From NCBI GenBank assembly GCA_017617545.1, contig JAFZVZ010000038.1:1-41350 (forward strand): a stretch of 41,350 bases of DNA, written 5' to 3'. Source of the stretch: Lachnospiraceae bacterium. Its GTDB lineage: Bacteria; Bacillota; Clostridia; Lachnospirales; Lachnospiraceae. The notes under the pieces are model-generated. The model saw only the letters and a program-made list of their open reading frames with translations, did not search any database and was not told the origin of the DNA. Below, piece after piece: positions 1-8,900 of the stretch (position 1 is the first letter of the stretch; each line of letters starts with the position of its first letter). The position numbers were made by a program, and so were the translations under genes.

Positions 1-2
1 AA

Positions 3-62
3 CGGAATCTGCATTTGATGACGCCTGCCGAGTATCACGACCACTACTATTCGGCGGCATAA
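3..62 (+). pseudogene. 3' tail of a probable IS3-family transposase (OrfB), cut by window edge
   Basis: Reading frame 3 is open from the window start to a TAA at 60-62 and encodes a tail ending in LHLMTPAEYHDHYYSAA. The pattern L-M-T-P-x-E-Y-H is typical of the C-terminal end of IS3/IS150-type integrase-core transposases, where it follows the last catalytic Glu. Only about 19 residues are visible, so I cannot tell whether the element is intact upstream. A hairpin and a sequence resembling an IS3 right end (around 114-140) follow at the expected place. The family call rests on a short motif and is moderate. Confidence 0.5.
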
Positions 63-65
63 GAA

Positions 66-95
66 TACCGCCAGCTGCATACACAACTGGCGGTA
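66..95 (+). terminator. Hairpin after the transposase tail
   Basis: A perfect 9-bp stem (TACCGCCAG at 66-74, CTGGCGGTA at 87-95) with a 12-nt loop begins just after the stop codon. A run of U residues does not follow directly (TTTATAATTTTT starts 6 nt later), so it may be a weak terminator or a secondary structure belonging to the insertion sequence. Confidence 0.45.
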
Positions 96-163
96 CGGGA
101 CTTTATAATTTTTCACTGTCCTCTTGACGGGTAGCACACCATCGTTCAGCCCTTTCTATTTTC

Positions 164-217
164 TTGAAACGAAAGGTCCTTTCTGCTACAATGAAACTGC
201 GGGTACGTGTAAGGAGG
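164..217 (+). promoter_or_regulatory. Sigma-A-type promoter and RBS of the PAP2 gene
   Basis: TTGAAA (164-169) and TACAAT (187-192) are separated by 17 bp, and AAGGAGG (211-217) lies 10 bp before the ATG at 228. This gives the PAP2 gene its own promoter directly downstream of the presumed insertion-sequence end. Confidence 0.7.
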
Positions 218-227
218 TTTTTGCTCT

Positions 228-1265
228 ATGGATATTGATTATCTGTTGATGTTACAGAGGTTTCGCGAGAGTATCGACAACTTTCTAACGCCCTTTATGG
301 AGGGCATTTCGCTGTTCGCTGTGACGTATCTGATCATGCTCCCGGTGTTCCTGTACTGGGTGTGTGACAAGAGGGCAGGACTGTACACTCTGGTGTCGTA
401 CTATCTGTGCTGCAGTATCAATGCCCTGGTAAAGCTGACGGCATGCGTCTATCGCCCATGGATCCGCGACGCCCGCGTCGTTCCGGCGGGGGATGCGATC
501 ACCACAGCCACCGGCTACTCCTTCCCCAGCGGCCACACGACCACTGCGGGGCCGATCTACGGCGGAATGGCGGTTTCCGGGAGAAAACGGGTTAAGCCGG
601 TCGCCGTGTTCTGTGTGATCATGGTGGCGCTCACCGCATTTTCCAGAAACTATCTCGGAGTTCATACCCCTCAGGATGTCCTTGTAGGACTTGTGGAGTC
701 CGTATTGGCACTCTGGGCAGCAGCGGTTTTGTTCCGTTACCTTGATCAGCATCCTGAGAAGGAGAACCTGTTCCTGATCATCAGCTTCATCGTCGGATGG
801 CTCGGCATCATCTACATCACCTTCAAGCCGTATCCGATGGACTACGTCGACGGAAAGCTTCTCGTCAACCCGCAGAAAATGATGAACGACGGGTACGGGG
901 ACACCTGCCTTCTGATTGCATTTCCAATCGCACGGTTCATCGAGAAAAAGTGGATCAGATTCCGCGCGACGGGCCTTAAAGGCGCAGGTCTTTTCGTAGG
1001 ACTGTTCGGCCTTGTGCCGCTGTTCTTCATGATCGAGTATCTCGGGACGCCTCTGGACAATCTGCTGGGAACCCACTGGGGGCATTTTACGAACAGCTTT
1101 ATCACCGTACTGTATTGTGTGGCGCTTTATCCGCTGGTGATCAAACTCTGGCAGACGAAGTTTGCACAGGCTGATCCTGAGGAAACTGTGACGACATCGT
1201 CCATGGACACCGTGGTGACGGATTCCGAGGAAACCGAATCGACAAATTCCGGGAAAAAGTCGTAA
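228..1265 (+). CDS. PAP2-superfamily membrane phosphatase
   Basis: Integral-membrane lipid phosphatase of the PAP2 superfamily, whose members dephosphorylate phosphatidate, undecaprenyl diphosphate or related lipids at the outer face of the membrane. All three signature motifs are present: K69-x6-R76-P77, PSGH at 100-103 and S139-R140-x5-H146-x3-D150. The protein (345 aa) is longer than minimal PAP2 enzymes (about 200 aa) because further hydrophobic segments follow the catalytic region (about residues 180-310) and a Ser/Thr/Glu-rich hydrophilic tail ends it. The start is fixed by AAGGAGG ten bases upstream. The next gene has its own promoter, so it is probably monocistronic. The exact lipid substrate cannot be read from sequence. 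Confidence 0.88.
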   Translation: MDIDYLLMLQRFRESIDNFLTPFMEGISLFAVTYLIMLPVFLYWVCDKRAGLYTLVSYYLCCSINALVKLTACVYRPWIRDARVVPAGDAITTATGYSFPSGHTTTAGPIYGGMAVSGRKRVKPVAVFCVIMVALTAFSRNYLGVHTPQDVLVGLVESVLALWAAAVLFRYLDQHPEKENLFLIISFIVGWLGIIYITFKPYPMDYVDGKLLVNPQKMMNDGYGDTCLLIAFPIARFIEKKWIRFRATGLKGAGLFVGLFGLVPLFFMIEYLGTPLDNLLGTHWGHFTNSFITVLYCVALYPLVIKLWQTKFAQADPEETVTTSSMDTVVTDSEETESTNSGKKS

Positions 1266-1311
1266 AATATGGCACTATTCCGGTCGGCGTCCGATTTTCC
1301 GTCAGGCTGTA

Positions 1312-1374
1312 TGGACACGCTGTTTAAAGAATGATAGAATGCTTTATATAGATGTTGGCACGTAGAATAGGAGG
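1312..1374 (+). promoter_or_regulatory. Promoter and RBS of the acyl-transfer operon
   Basis: TGGACA (1312-1317), a 17-bp spacer and TAGAAT (1335-1340) form a good sigma-A promoter. AGGAGG (1369-1374) is placed for the ATG at 1385 and not for the in-frame ATG at 1352, which decides the start of the first gene. Confidence 0.65.
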
Positions 1375-1384
1375 TGGATGGAGT

Positions 1385-2578
1385 ATGTCGGAAAATTCTT
1401 CGAATTCGACAGCCGAGGCTGCTGTTGAAGCTAAGGCTGTGCAGAAGAAACCGTTGACACGGTTCGGAGAGTTTGAACTGCTGAAGGCGTTGGCGATCCT
1501 CGGACTTCCCGCGGTACACCTGATGGAGGAGGCTCTTGAGGCAGGGTTTGCCAGCCCCGGGCTTTTAAAGTTCGGCACCGGTATCATCGGTCTGTGCGCG
1601 TTCGGTCCTTCGGTGTTCATGATCTGTATGGGCTTCGGGATCGGCGGCGGCAGAACCTCCCCAAAGCATATCCGCGCGAACGGAATTCAGTTCCTGCTGA
1701 TCGGTGCGCTGCTCAACATTTTCCGATGGCTCATCCCGGGAATTATCAAGGCTTCGGTGCTTGGCACATCGCTCATCAATGACCTCGAGGTCTGCCTGCA
1801 GTCGGATATTTACTATTTTACAGGCTTGTACTTTATCCTGTATTCCTTCCTGAAACAGTGGAATATCAAGACGCCGGGTGTGGTCATGACAAGCGTGCTG
1901 ATGCTGACGGCCAACACGCTGCTTACACCGTTCACAAGCGCGTATATCCACGACGAAACGCTTGTTTCGCTTGTCGGAAACATTGTCTATGTAAACGAGA
2001 CGAGTTGTTTCCCGCTGCTTTCCTGGGCGATCTTCCCGAGTGTCGGCGTGCTTCTCGGCGAGATCTTGAAGAAGACGGACGAGGCGCAGAGGGAAAATAT
2101 CATGCGGCGCATGTTTGACTTTTCCGCGGCGCTGCTGGCATCGTTTGTGGTGTTCCTCTGGGATTATGACATCGACATTGTCAAGGCTGTGGTGTCGCCC
2201 GCAAACGACTATATCACCGACCTTCCGAACGTGATCCTTCTGCTCAGCCTTGCGCTGTTTTTGGTGGCGCTCACCTACAATCTGTGCAAGCTGATCGGAG
2301 CCTCCGGATTCATGAAGTTCATGCTCCGGATCTCCGCCTTTATCATTCCGTTCTACCTGCTGCAGTGGATCATCGTTTCGTGGATCGTTTACGGACTGTC
2401 GATCGCACGCGCGCCGGCGGAGTGCATCTCTCTCTGGATCTATTTCGTGTGTGTCGCGGCCATCACGGCAATCTGTATTCTTGTGACCAACAAGTACGGA
2501 ATGAAGATCATGAAGATCCTGCTGAAGATCACAAGCTTCAAGAAAAAGAAGAAAAAAACGGTGGCAAAGGAGGCGTGA
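1385..2578 (+). CDS. Multi-pass membrane protein, probable acyltransferase of the acyltransferase-3/DUF1624-like fold
   Basis: A 397-aa protein with a short hydrophilic Ala/Glu/Lys N-terminus and about ten hydrophobic segments, ending in a very basic cytoplasmic tail (KKKKKK near the C-terminus). The first helix reads ELLKALAILGLPAVHLMEE. The placement of a His at the end of the first membrane helix recalls transmembrane acyltransferases (acyltransferase 3, heparan-glucosaminide N-acetyltransferase type), though the usual Arg/Asp pair of those families is not obvious. It is directly followed by an acyl-adenylating ligase and an acyl carrier protein, so a role as the membrane enzyme that passes an acyl group from ACP to an extracytoplasmic acceptor is a reasonable inference. 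The start at 1385 is chosen over 1352 from the RBS. The family call is tentative. Confidence 0.55.
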   Translation: MSENSSNSTAEAAVEAKAVQKKPLTRFGEFELLKALAILGLPAVHLMEEALEAGFASPGLLKFGTGIIGLCAFGPSVFMICMGFGIGGGRTSPKHIRANGIQFLLIGALLNIFRWLIPGIIKASVLGTSLINDLEVCLQSDIYYFTGLYFILYSFLKQWNIKTPGVVMTSVLMLTANTLLTPFTSAYIHDETLVSLVGNIVYVNETSCFPLLSWAIFPSVGVLLGEILKKTDEAQRENIMRRMFDFSAALLASFVVFLWDYDIDIVKAVVSPANDYITDLPNVILLLSLALFLVALTYNLCKLIGASGFMKFMLRISAFIIPFYLLQWIIVSWIVYGLSIARAPAECISLWIYFVCVAAITAICILVTNKYGMKIMKILLKITSFKKKKKKTVAKEA

Positions 2579-2581
2579 CCT

Positions 2582-4174
2582 ATGGGGAAAAAGAATCCGG
2601 TGTATATGGATGTTGAGCCTGTGAGCAGTCTTGCGGAAATGATCGAGCGCAAGGCGAAGGACATGCCCGAGGGAGTTGCCTTCCGGTTCACCAAGGGCAG
2701 GGACCAGATTGAAAATAAGACCTATGCCGATACATACATGGATGTCCGAAAGGCCGCTTCCCGGATTGAGGAGCGCTTCGGAACAGGGCAGCACATCGCC
2801 GTCTTAGGTGAGAACTCATACGAGTGGCTGGTGGCATTTTTCGCGGTAATGACCTCGGGAAATGTTGCTGTGCCGATCGATAAAGAGCTGCCCGCAGCGG
2901 AGGTCGCGGCGCTGATCGCTGCGGCGGATGCAAAGGCAATCTTTATTTCCAAGACCTACAGTGACCTCGCGGAGGGAATCGATGGACTGCAGCTTACCAC
3001 GCTGAAGGCGCTGCTGGAGGATTCGGCGAGCGGTGACGAAGCCTATGAGCTGAAGAAAACGGGGAAGGATGAGCTTGCGGCGATCTTCTTTACCTCAGGC
3101 ACATCGGGAACCAGCAAGGGTGTTATGCTGAGTCACGGAAATCTGGCGGCGGAAGTGTCCGACTGCTGCCGCATGTTCGATACGGAGGGCATCCATATGA
3201 CGCTTTCCGTTCTGCCGTTTCATCACACCTTCGGCATGAGCGTGGCAATCCTGATGCCGTATTTCTTAGGATTTCCGATCTTTCTGAACAAGAGTTTAAA
3301 GCGCCTTACGGATGATATTCAGAAGGCGAAGCCCGATCTGATGATGCTGGTGCCGCTGTTCATCGAGACATTTTACAAGCGGCTCATGGAAGGCATCGAG
3401 AAGAGCGGCAACGCGAAGAAGGTTCAGAAGGGCATCAAGGTAAGCCGTTTTCTTCGGAAAATCGGCATCGACAAGCGTCGCGAGTATTTTGCGGAGATCC
3501 TCAAGTCCTTCGGCGGTAACCTTAGGATGATCATCTCCGGCGGTGCGTACCTCGATCCGATGTATGTGACGGCATTCCGCGATTTCGGCGTCGAGATTTA
3601 TAACGGGTACGGCGCGACGGAGTGTTCCCCGTGTATCGCCTTCAACCGCCCGCATTACAATAAGGACGGCAGCGTCGGACAGCTGATCCCCGGGACGGAG
3701 GCGAGAGCTACGGAGGACGGAGAGGTTCAGATTAAGGGACCGACCGTGATGCAGGGCTATTACAACAATCCCGAGGCCACGGCGGAAACACTGCAGGACG
3801 GCTGGTATTCCACCGGCGACCTGGGCTATGTGGACAAGAACGGCTACCTGTTCCTCACCGGGCGGAAGAAGAACCTGATCATCCTGAGCAACGGTGAGAA
3901 TATTTCTCCGGAGGAACTGGAAAATGACTTCCGCAAGGATCCCGGCGTCAACGAGGTCCTGGTCTATGATCGGAAGAACGCGATCGTTGCGGAGATCTAT
4001 CCCGAGGAGGCGTTCATGGGCAACGAGGACTACTTCAACGAGCTGATGAAGAAGGTCAACGAGGGACGACCGATCTACAAGCAGGTTGCGAAGGTAGTGC
4101 TTCGCAGCGAGGATTTCATTCGAAATACAACCAAGAAGGTTGTACGATACAAGAACATACCAAAGGAGGAGTAA
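2582..4174 (+). CDS. AMP-forming acyl ligase (ANL superfamily), probably acyl-ACP ligase
   Basis: A 530-aa adenylate-forming enzyme that activates a carboxylic acid as acyl-AMP and transfers it to a thiol, either the phosphopantetheine of ACP or CoA. Visible motifs are the Ser/Thr/Gly-rich phosphate loop FTSGTSGTSKG (about 171-181), the adenine-binding YGATECSP, the YSTGDLGYVDKNG hinge region with its conserved Asp, and the C-terminal GRKKNLIILSNGENISPEE stretch. There is no fused acyltransferase domain. The gene begins 3 bp after the stop of the membrane protein with AAAGGAGG in the end of that gene, and the next start codon follows its stop by 4 bp, so the three are almost certainly translated together. 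The adjacent dedicated carrier protein suggests ACP rather than CoA as acceptor. Substrate chain length cannot be told. Confidence 0.88.
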   Translation: MGKKNPVYMDVEPVSSLAEMIERKAKDMPEGVAFRFTKGRDQIENKTYADTYMDVRKAASRIEERFGTGQHIAVLGENSYEWLVAFFAVMTSGNVAVPIDKELPAAEVAALIAAADAKAIFISKTYSDLAEGIDGLQLTTLKALLEDSASGDEAYELKKTGKDELAAIFFTSGTSGTSKGVMLSHGNLAAEVSDCCRMFDTEGIHMTLSVLPFHHTFGMSVAILMPYFLGFPIFLNKSLKRLTDDIQKAKPDLMMLVPLFIETFYKRLMEGIEKSGNAKKVQKGIKVSRFLRKIGIDKRREYFAEILKSFGGNLRMIISGGAYLDPMYVTAFRDFGVEIYNGYGATECSPCIAFNRPHYNKDGSVGQLIPGTEARATEDGEVQIKGPTVMQGYYNNPEATAETLQDGWYSTGDLGYVDKNGYLFLTGRKKNLIILSNGENISPEELENDFRKDPGVNEVLVYDRKNAIVAEIYPEEAFMGNEDYFNELMKKVNEGRPIYKQVAKVVLRSEDFIRNTTKKVVRYKNIPKEE

Positions 4175-4178
4175 ATTG

Positions 4179-4400
4179 ATGTTTGATCGTACTGTGGAGA
4201 TCTTAAGCGAATTTGTTGACAGTGAGGAGATTACGAGAGAGAGCGCGCTGGTGGATGATCTGGGCCTGAGTTCCCTGGATGTGATCAACGTCGTTGCCGC
4301 GTTTGAGGATGAGTTCGGCATTGAGGTCCCGGATCGCGTGATCCCGACGCTGCGCACGGTAGGCGATGTTGTGGATTATCTTGAGGAAAATGCCGAGTGA
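4179..4400 (+). CDS. Acyl carrier protein
   Basis: A 73-aa acidic carrier protein with the phosphopantetheine-attachment motif DDLGLSSLDVI. Ser32 is the expected prosthetic-group site, and the usual Asp before it (DSL) is replaced by Ser31. Helix II and III features (AAFEDEFGIEVPD, TVGDVVDYLEE) are intact and the length is normal for an ACP. The ATG at 4179 is chosen because AAAGGAGGA sits just before it inside the end of the ligase gene; an upstream in-frame ATG at 4140 lies inside the ligase. It is probably the acyl carrier of this operon and not the general fatty-acid-synthesis ACP, because no fab genes are nearby. Confidence 0.88.
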   Translation: MFDRTVEILSEFVDSEEITRESALVDDLGLSSLDVINVVAAFEDEFGIEVPDRVIPTLRTVGDVVDYLEENAE

Positions 4401-4474
4401 CCGGCAGGTACAATACACTGTGATCGACGAAAACTCCGGACAACACGGGAAAACATACTGTGATCAACGAAAAG

Positions 4475-4502
4475 CCCGGGCAGGGAATGAAACCTGCCCG
4501 GG
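4475..4502 (+). terminator. Terminator between the acyl operon and the convergent exonuclease gene
   Basis: A perfect 10-bp stem (CCCGGGCAGG 4475-4484, CCTGCCCGGG 4493-4502) with an 8-nt loop is flanked by AACGAAAAG on the left and TATTTATGTT on the right. It lies between two convergent genes and could serve both strands. Confidence 0.65.
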
Positions 4503-4537
4503 TATTTATGTTCGGTGGTGGTTTTTATGTACGGTGG

Positions 4538-5773
4538 TTATTTGCCGAAGAACAGAGACAACAGTCCCTTGACATAGGGAAGATACCGCTCCGGATGCTT
4601 CGGCAGTTCCTTGGCGGGGAACAAAAGGCACCGGTCTTTGGAGCCGTAGAGGAAACAGGGGGAGAACACCTCGCCCACCTGCGGCAGCAGCTCGCCCCGG
4701 AACCAGTCAAATGCCTCGCCTCGCTTGGCGGGGCGGCAGTATTTGCGGTCCATGTGCGTCGCGATGCTCTTGTGGATCGCGCGGCCCTCCAGCGGAAGAT
4801 AGAAGTAATCGTGATAGTTGTCGTAGAAGTGCTTCGCCGGTTCCGTGAGGATCGGAATGCTGAGAGTCGGGCGGCCCTCCTCATCGGCCGAGACCGTTAC
4901 GATGCAATCGAAGCAGCGGTCGGGAAGTGTGAGACACTTCTTCGGAAGCGGACAGGCCACCAGCAGATCCTTCGGCCAGCTGCGCTTTGTCATCAGCGTG
5001 AGAATCGTGGCGTAAGGGCCGAACTCGGCGATTTCCGCGTCGTCAATGTCCCCGTTCAGAATATCGAACACATCGTACAGTCGCACCAATGAGACAAGAC
5101 CCGCGAGGTCTTCACGGTTGTGCCGTGAGAGCGTTTCGTAGATGCCGGCCGCGGACTCCTCGGCGGAGTAGGGAAGGTCGGGATCGTGCGGCGGTATAGG
5201 AATCTGCATCGACTCCTGAATATGGAAGAGCTTGTTGTATTTTACATAATCGCCGTAGTAGCGGATCAGTGTGCCTCCGTCGTACGGGTCAACTCTTGTG
5301 TAGCCCGCGTAGGGCTCGAGGTCGCGCTGACGGCAGGAGGACAGAAGAGCGGGCTTTCTCAGTCTGCGGAGCTGCGTGTAGAGGTCAACGGAGAGCGCAG
5401 GCCAGGTGATGTTCAGTTCCATATAGCGGCAGCGGTCGCGCAGGAACGGAATGTCGAAGGTTGTTCCGTTGAAATGGAGAAGCGCACATTCGGTGGGCAG
5501 CGCTTCAGCAAATGCCCACAGCAGTTCCTCCTCCTCTGCGGGTCCCTCCGCGAACCATTGGCGGAACGTCCACTTGCGGGCTTCATTTCGCATCACGGCG
5601 CCGATCATGTACGTGCATGCCGAAGATGAGGAGAGCCCGGTAGTCTCGATGTCAAACCACACCGGTTCCGCACTGCCGATCGGGCAGTATGCATCGTTCG
5701 CAAGCCATGCTTCCATCACGGGAAGCAGGTCATCTGCGACGAGTTCGGTTAGCGGCAGTTCGATGTAGTGCAT
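4538..5773 (-). CDS. YprB-like ribonuclease H-fold 3'-5' exonuclease
   Basis: A 411-aa protein with a DEDD-type exonuclease domain in its N-terminal half. WFDIETTGLSS carries the first Asp/Glu pair. LLHFNGTTFDIPFLRDR carries the second Asp in the N-G-x-x-F-D form typical of the YprB/RNase_H_2 family. HNREDLAGL supplies the last motif. This family is predicted to degrade nucleic acid; its biological substrate is not established. The C-terminal ~150 residues have no motif I recognise. The ATG at 5773 is chosen because GGAGG (complement of 5780-5784) lies just upstream; a longer in-frame extension to 5944 has no comparable ribosome site. It is convergent with the acyl operon and divergent from the surface-protein gene. 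Confidence 0.75.
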   Translation of the reverse strand: MHYIELPLTELVADDLLPVMEAWLANDAYCPIGSAEPVWFDIETTGLSSSSACTYMIGAVMRNEARKWTFRQWFAEGPAEEEELLWAFAEALPTECALLHFNGTTFDIPFLRDRCRYMELNITWPALSVDLYTQLRRLRKPALLSSCRQRDLEPYAGYTRVDPYDGGTLIRYYGDYVKYNKLFHIQESMQIPIPPHDPDLPYSAEESAAGIYETLSRHNREDLAGLVSLVRLYDVFDILNGDIDDAEIAEFGPYATILTLMTKRSWPKDLLVACPLPKKCLTLPDRCFDCIVTVSADEEGRPTLSIPILTEPAKHFYDNYHDYFYLPLEGRAIHKSIATHMDRKYCRPAKRGEAFDWFRGELLPQVGEVFSPCFLYGSKDRCLLFPAKELPKHPERYLPYVKGLLSLFFGK

Positions 5774-5931
5774 GGGGTTCCTCCGAAAAAACAGTGTATC
5801 TTTCTGCGGGTGTGCAGAACACATTTTCCGTGTAATACGGTAACAAATTAACCATCGGATTTCAAGCGGAAAATGAGTGAAAACAGTTCTTACATTTTTG
5901 TAATAAATCGAATTAAGGAGTTTTTGTATGG

Positions 5932-5937
5932 TATAAT
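5932..5937 (+). promoter_or_regulatory. Extended -10 promoter of the surface-protein gene
   Basis: TATAAT (5932-5937) is preceded by TGG, giving an extended -10. No good -35 is present at the expected distance. A ribosome site (TTGGAGG) precedes the ATG at 5997. The divergent interval 5774-5996 also holds two inverted copies of the CATTTTCCG word (5822-5830, 5867-5875). Confidence 0.55.
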
Positions 5938-5996
5938 GAATCAATTAATATGAGCAATTATTTGCTTTGCAAAACACAGTACTTGGAGGATGTAAA

Positions 5997-8900
5997 ATGA
6001 GCAAGATAGGGAAGAAAGCCTTAGTGTGGATGCTGTGTGTCGTACTGATGGTGGCTATGAATATGCCCATGGTATCGGCGGCAGAAGATAAGAAGGTAGA
6101 CGAAACACCGTTTGGAGATGCTAACTTGAATGGCTATGTAGATATGGGAGATGCAGTTCTGATCAGTCGATTTGCCGCTGAAGATGCAGAAGCGAAAATT
6201 TCAGCACAGGGTCAGATAAACGCTGATGTTACTCATGATGGGAATATCAAGGAAGATGATGCCATGCTTATTCGGAAGTATCTTGCTTATCTTCTCACCT
6301 CCGATGAATTAACGGATCGCGTTACCGGAGGAAATGCAGGAGGCGAAAATGCCGATGTAAAGTTTTCTTTCGTCAGCGATAACAACGAAAGTACGGTTCA
6401 TGTTACAAGCGGTACCGGCAAGACGTTGAGAGTGCCGGTGCTGATTGACGCCGGCGAGAATGCTATCACTGCGTTGGATGTTCAGTTTCATTGTTCGGAC
6501 GGGATTCGTATCACCGCAATCGAGAGAGACATGAGTAATGAGGCTGCCTTCATATATCGTGGTCCAATGATCGTCAATACGGAATTACTTCGTGCCAACA
6601 CGTTTACCAAATCGATTTCCTCTAGTGGAGACAACGATGGGGTTGTCCCCAACAAAGGAAAGGCCGTTTTTTTCTTGACAGTGGAAGTCCCGGAAACTAC
6701 AGAACCCGGGACATATACAGTTGGATTCAGCAGTGAGTGCAGGGTGTATAAGGGTTGTTCAGGCGAAATCTATTCAACCACGTTTACGCCTCTTACTGTT
6801 GTGGTTGAACGCAGCGTATGGGGAGATGCCAATCTGGATGGGCATGTGGATGTGTTGGATGCGAGTTACATACTAAAGGACTATGCTATGCATGCCTCAG
6901 CCACTGGCACATTTCTTACAGAACCACAACAAACGATTAATGCGGATGTAGATAAAGATGGAAAGGTTGATAGTGCTGATGCTTCATATGTTGCAGAATA
7001 CTTAGTTGGGCTTACGTTGCCTGATAAAGTTTCACCCAAGGGGACGCCACCGGAGTTGATAACTGTAGGAAAAGACGGAGGAAATAATCCGAATATCCTG
7101 TTCTCTTTGGTTGATAATCAGCAAGCTGATACCATAACGATTGAATATGGAAAGAATGCTACCATAGACATATCTGTTCAATTATATTCGGGACAGGTTG
7201 ACATCTCTTGTATGAATGTGCAGTTTCTTGGTTCAAAAGGCATTACCATCACCAGTGGTGCAAAAGGAATAATACTCAATACATCAGCAACAGGTCGTTT
7301 CCGTAACTATAGTCATACATGGAATCCGGATAACCTTCGTGTTGCGGTTTATTGCTCGGAATCATATTCTTTTAGTGCTGAGAATGGCGAGCCTGTATTC
7401 ACTATGCAGGTGAGTGTCCCTGACAACCTTCCTGAAGGAACATACACGGTGGGCTTTAGTGATGAATGCCGTGTGCATATAGGGCTTACAGAGAATATAT
7501 ACTCTACTGCCTTTACACCTTACACTATTGTTGTCAAGAAGAAGCAGGAAGCGACCCCGGAGGCGGTTTTCACTGCGACCGGATCCGATACGGCGACGCT
7601 TACCAATGTGGCGGCGGGCATGACGTACAGTATCGATGGTGGTGCTGCAGCGGAGATTACCGGGGATACCGTAGAACTAACAAATCTTGAAGAATGCACG
7701 ATTTCGGTTATACAGCCAAGTAAAAGCGCGGTAACCGCAGACAGCGATGCACAGAACATTACTGTTACAAAAGCCGCAAAGCCTGATCTGAAAGCGACGC
7801 AGCCGGCGACGATCAATGAAAAGGGAAGCATCCCCACCACGACATCCCATCAGAAGAGCACGGATGGCATAAACTGGACCAATTGTGACGGCGCATGGGA
7901 AAACCTTGACGAGGGAACTTATTATGTGCGTGTTGCTCCTTCCGGAACGTCACTGGCCTCAGATGCACAGGAGATTTCCATAACGACAAAGCGATATACA
8001 GTTTCATTCGTGGATGAGGATGGCACGGAACTGCAAAGCGGGCCTGTCGCGGCGGGCGAAACGCCTGCCTATACAGGCGAAACGCCGGTGAAAGCGCCGA
8101 CGGTTGAGAAACTTCGTACGTTTGCGGGCTGGACACTGCCGAACAGCAGCGAAATCTTCAAAACGCTTCCCGCGGTTACCGATGAGGCAACGTACGTGGC
8201 AGCGTATACGGAAAGCGACCGCGACTACACCGATCCGGTTTGGGTGTGGACAGGCTATACAGAAGCCAAGGCGACCTTTACCGCGGTGGATGACGCAGCC
8301 TTCACGCAGGAAGTAACGGCGACCGACGATGCGATCACGAACGTGGTCACCGGACAACCGACCTGTACAGGAAAAGGCGAGCGTACATATACGGCGACGA
8401 TAACATTCCTTGGCGGACAGTATACCGACACGGTGACGGAGGAGATCGCACCGATCGCACATACCTTCAATCAGGAAGTCGTCAACGCAAAATACCTGAA
8501 GAGTGAGGCAACCTGCACGACGGCAGCGGTGTATTACAAGAGTTGTGTCTGCGGCGAAAAGGGAACGGAAACCTTCGAATCCGGAAAGCCGCTCGGCCAT
8601 GATTACCGGGAGGTTGCAGGCACTGCCAAGGCAGCTACCTGTAAGGAAGCAGGCAAAGAGGCAGACAAAAAGTGCACGAGATGCGGCGATGTGATCACCG
8701 GAGCCGAGATTGCAAAGACGACGGTTCATCAGTGGAAGGCCGCAACCGGCTACGCACCGAAAACATGTGAGATCTGCGGTCTGCAGGAGGGCGATGTGAT
8801 CCGTTATCTTCCTGCAGAGGGCAATACGATCGAGCATGTGAAGGGCAGCACCGAGTCGAAGACGGTTACGTATCACCGCAGCGAGAACGACAACGACTGT

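Noticed and set aside
1565-2794. 409-codon minus-strand frame opposite the acyltransferase-like gene
   Set aside because: Composition is His/Arg/Gln-rich with no hydrophobic core, and it conflicts with a well-supported operon.
4460-5092. 210-codon plus-strand frame inside the YprB-like gene
   Set aside because: The minus-strand frame carries DEDD exonuclease motifs; the plus frame starts in the terminator and has none.
5967-5996. Upstream in-frame start for the surface protein
   Set aside because: TTGGAGG is placed for the ATG at 5997, which begins a typical signal peptide; the upstream codons lie in the leader.
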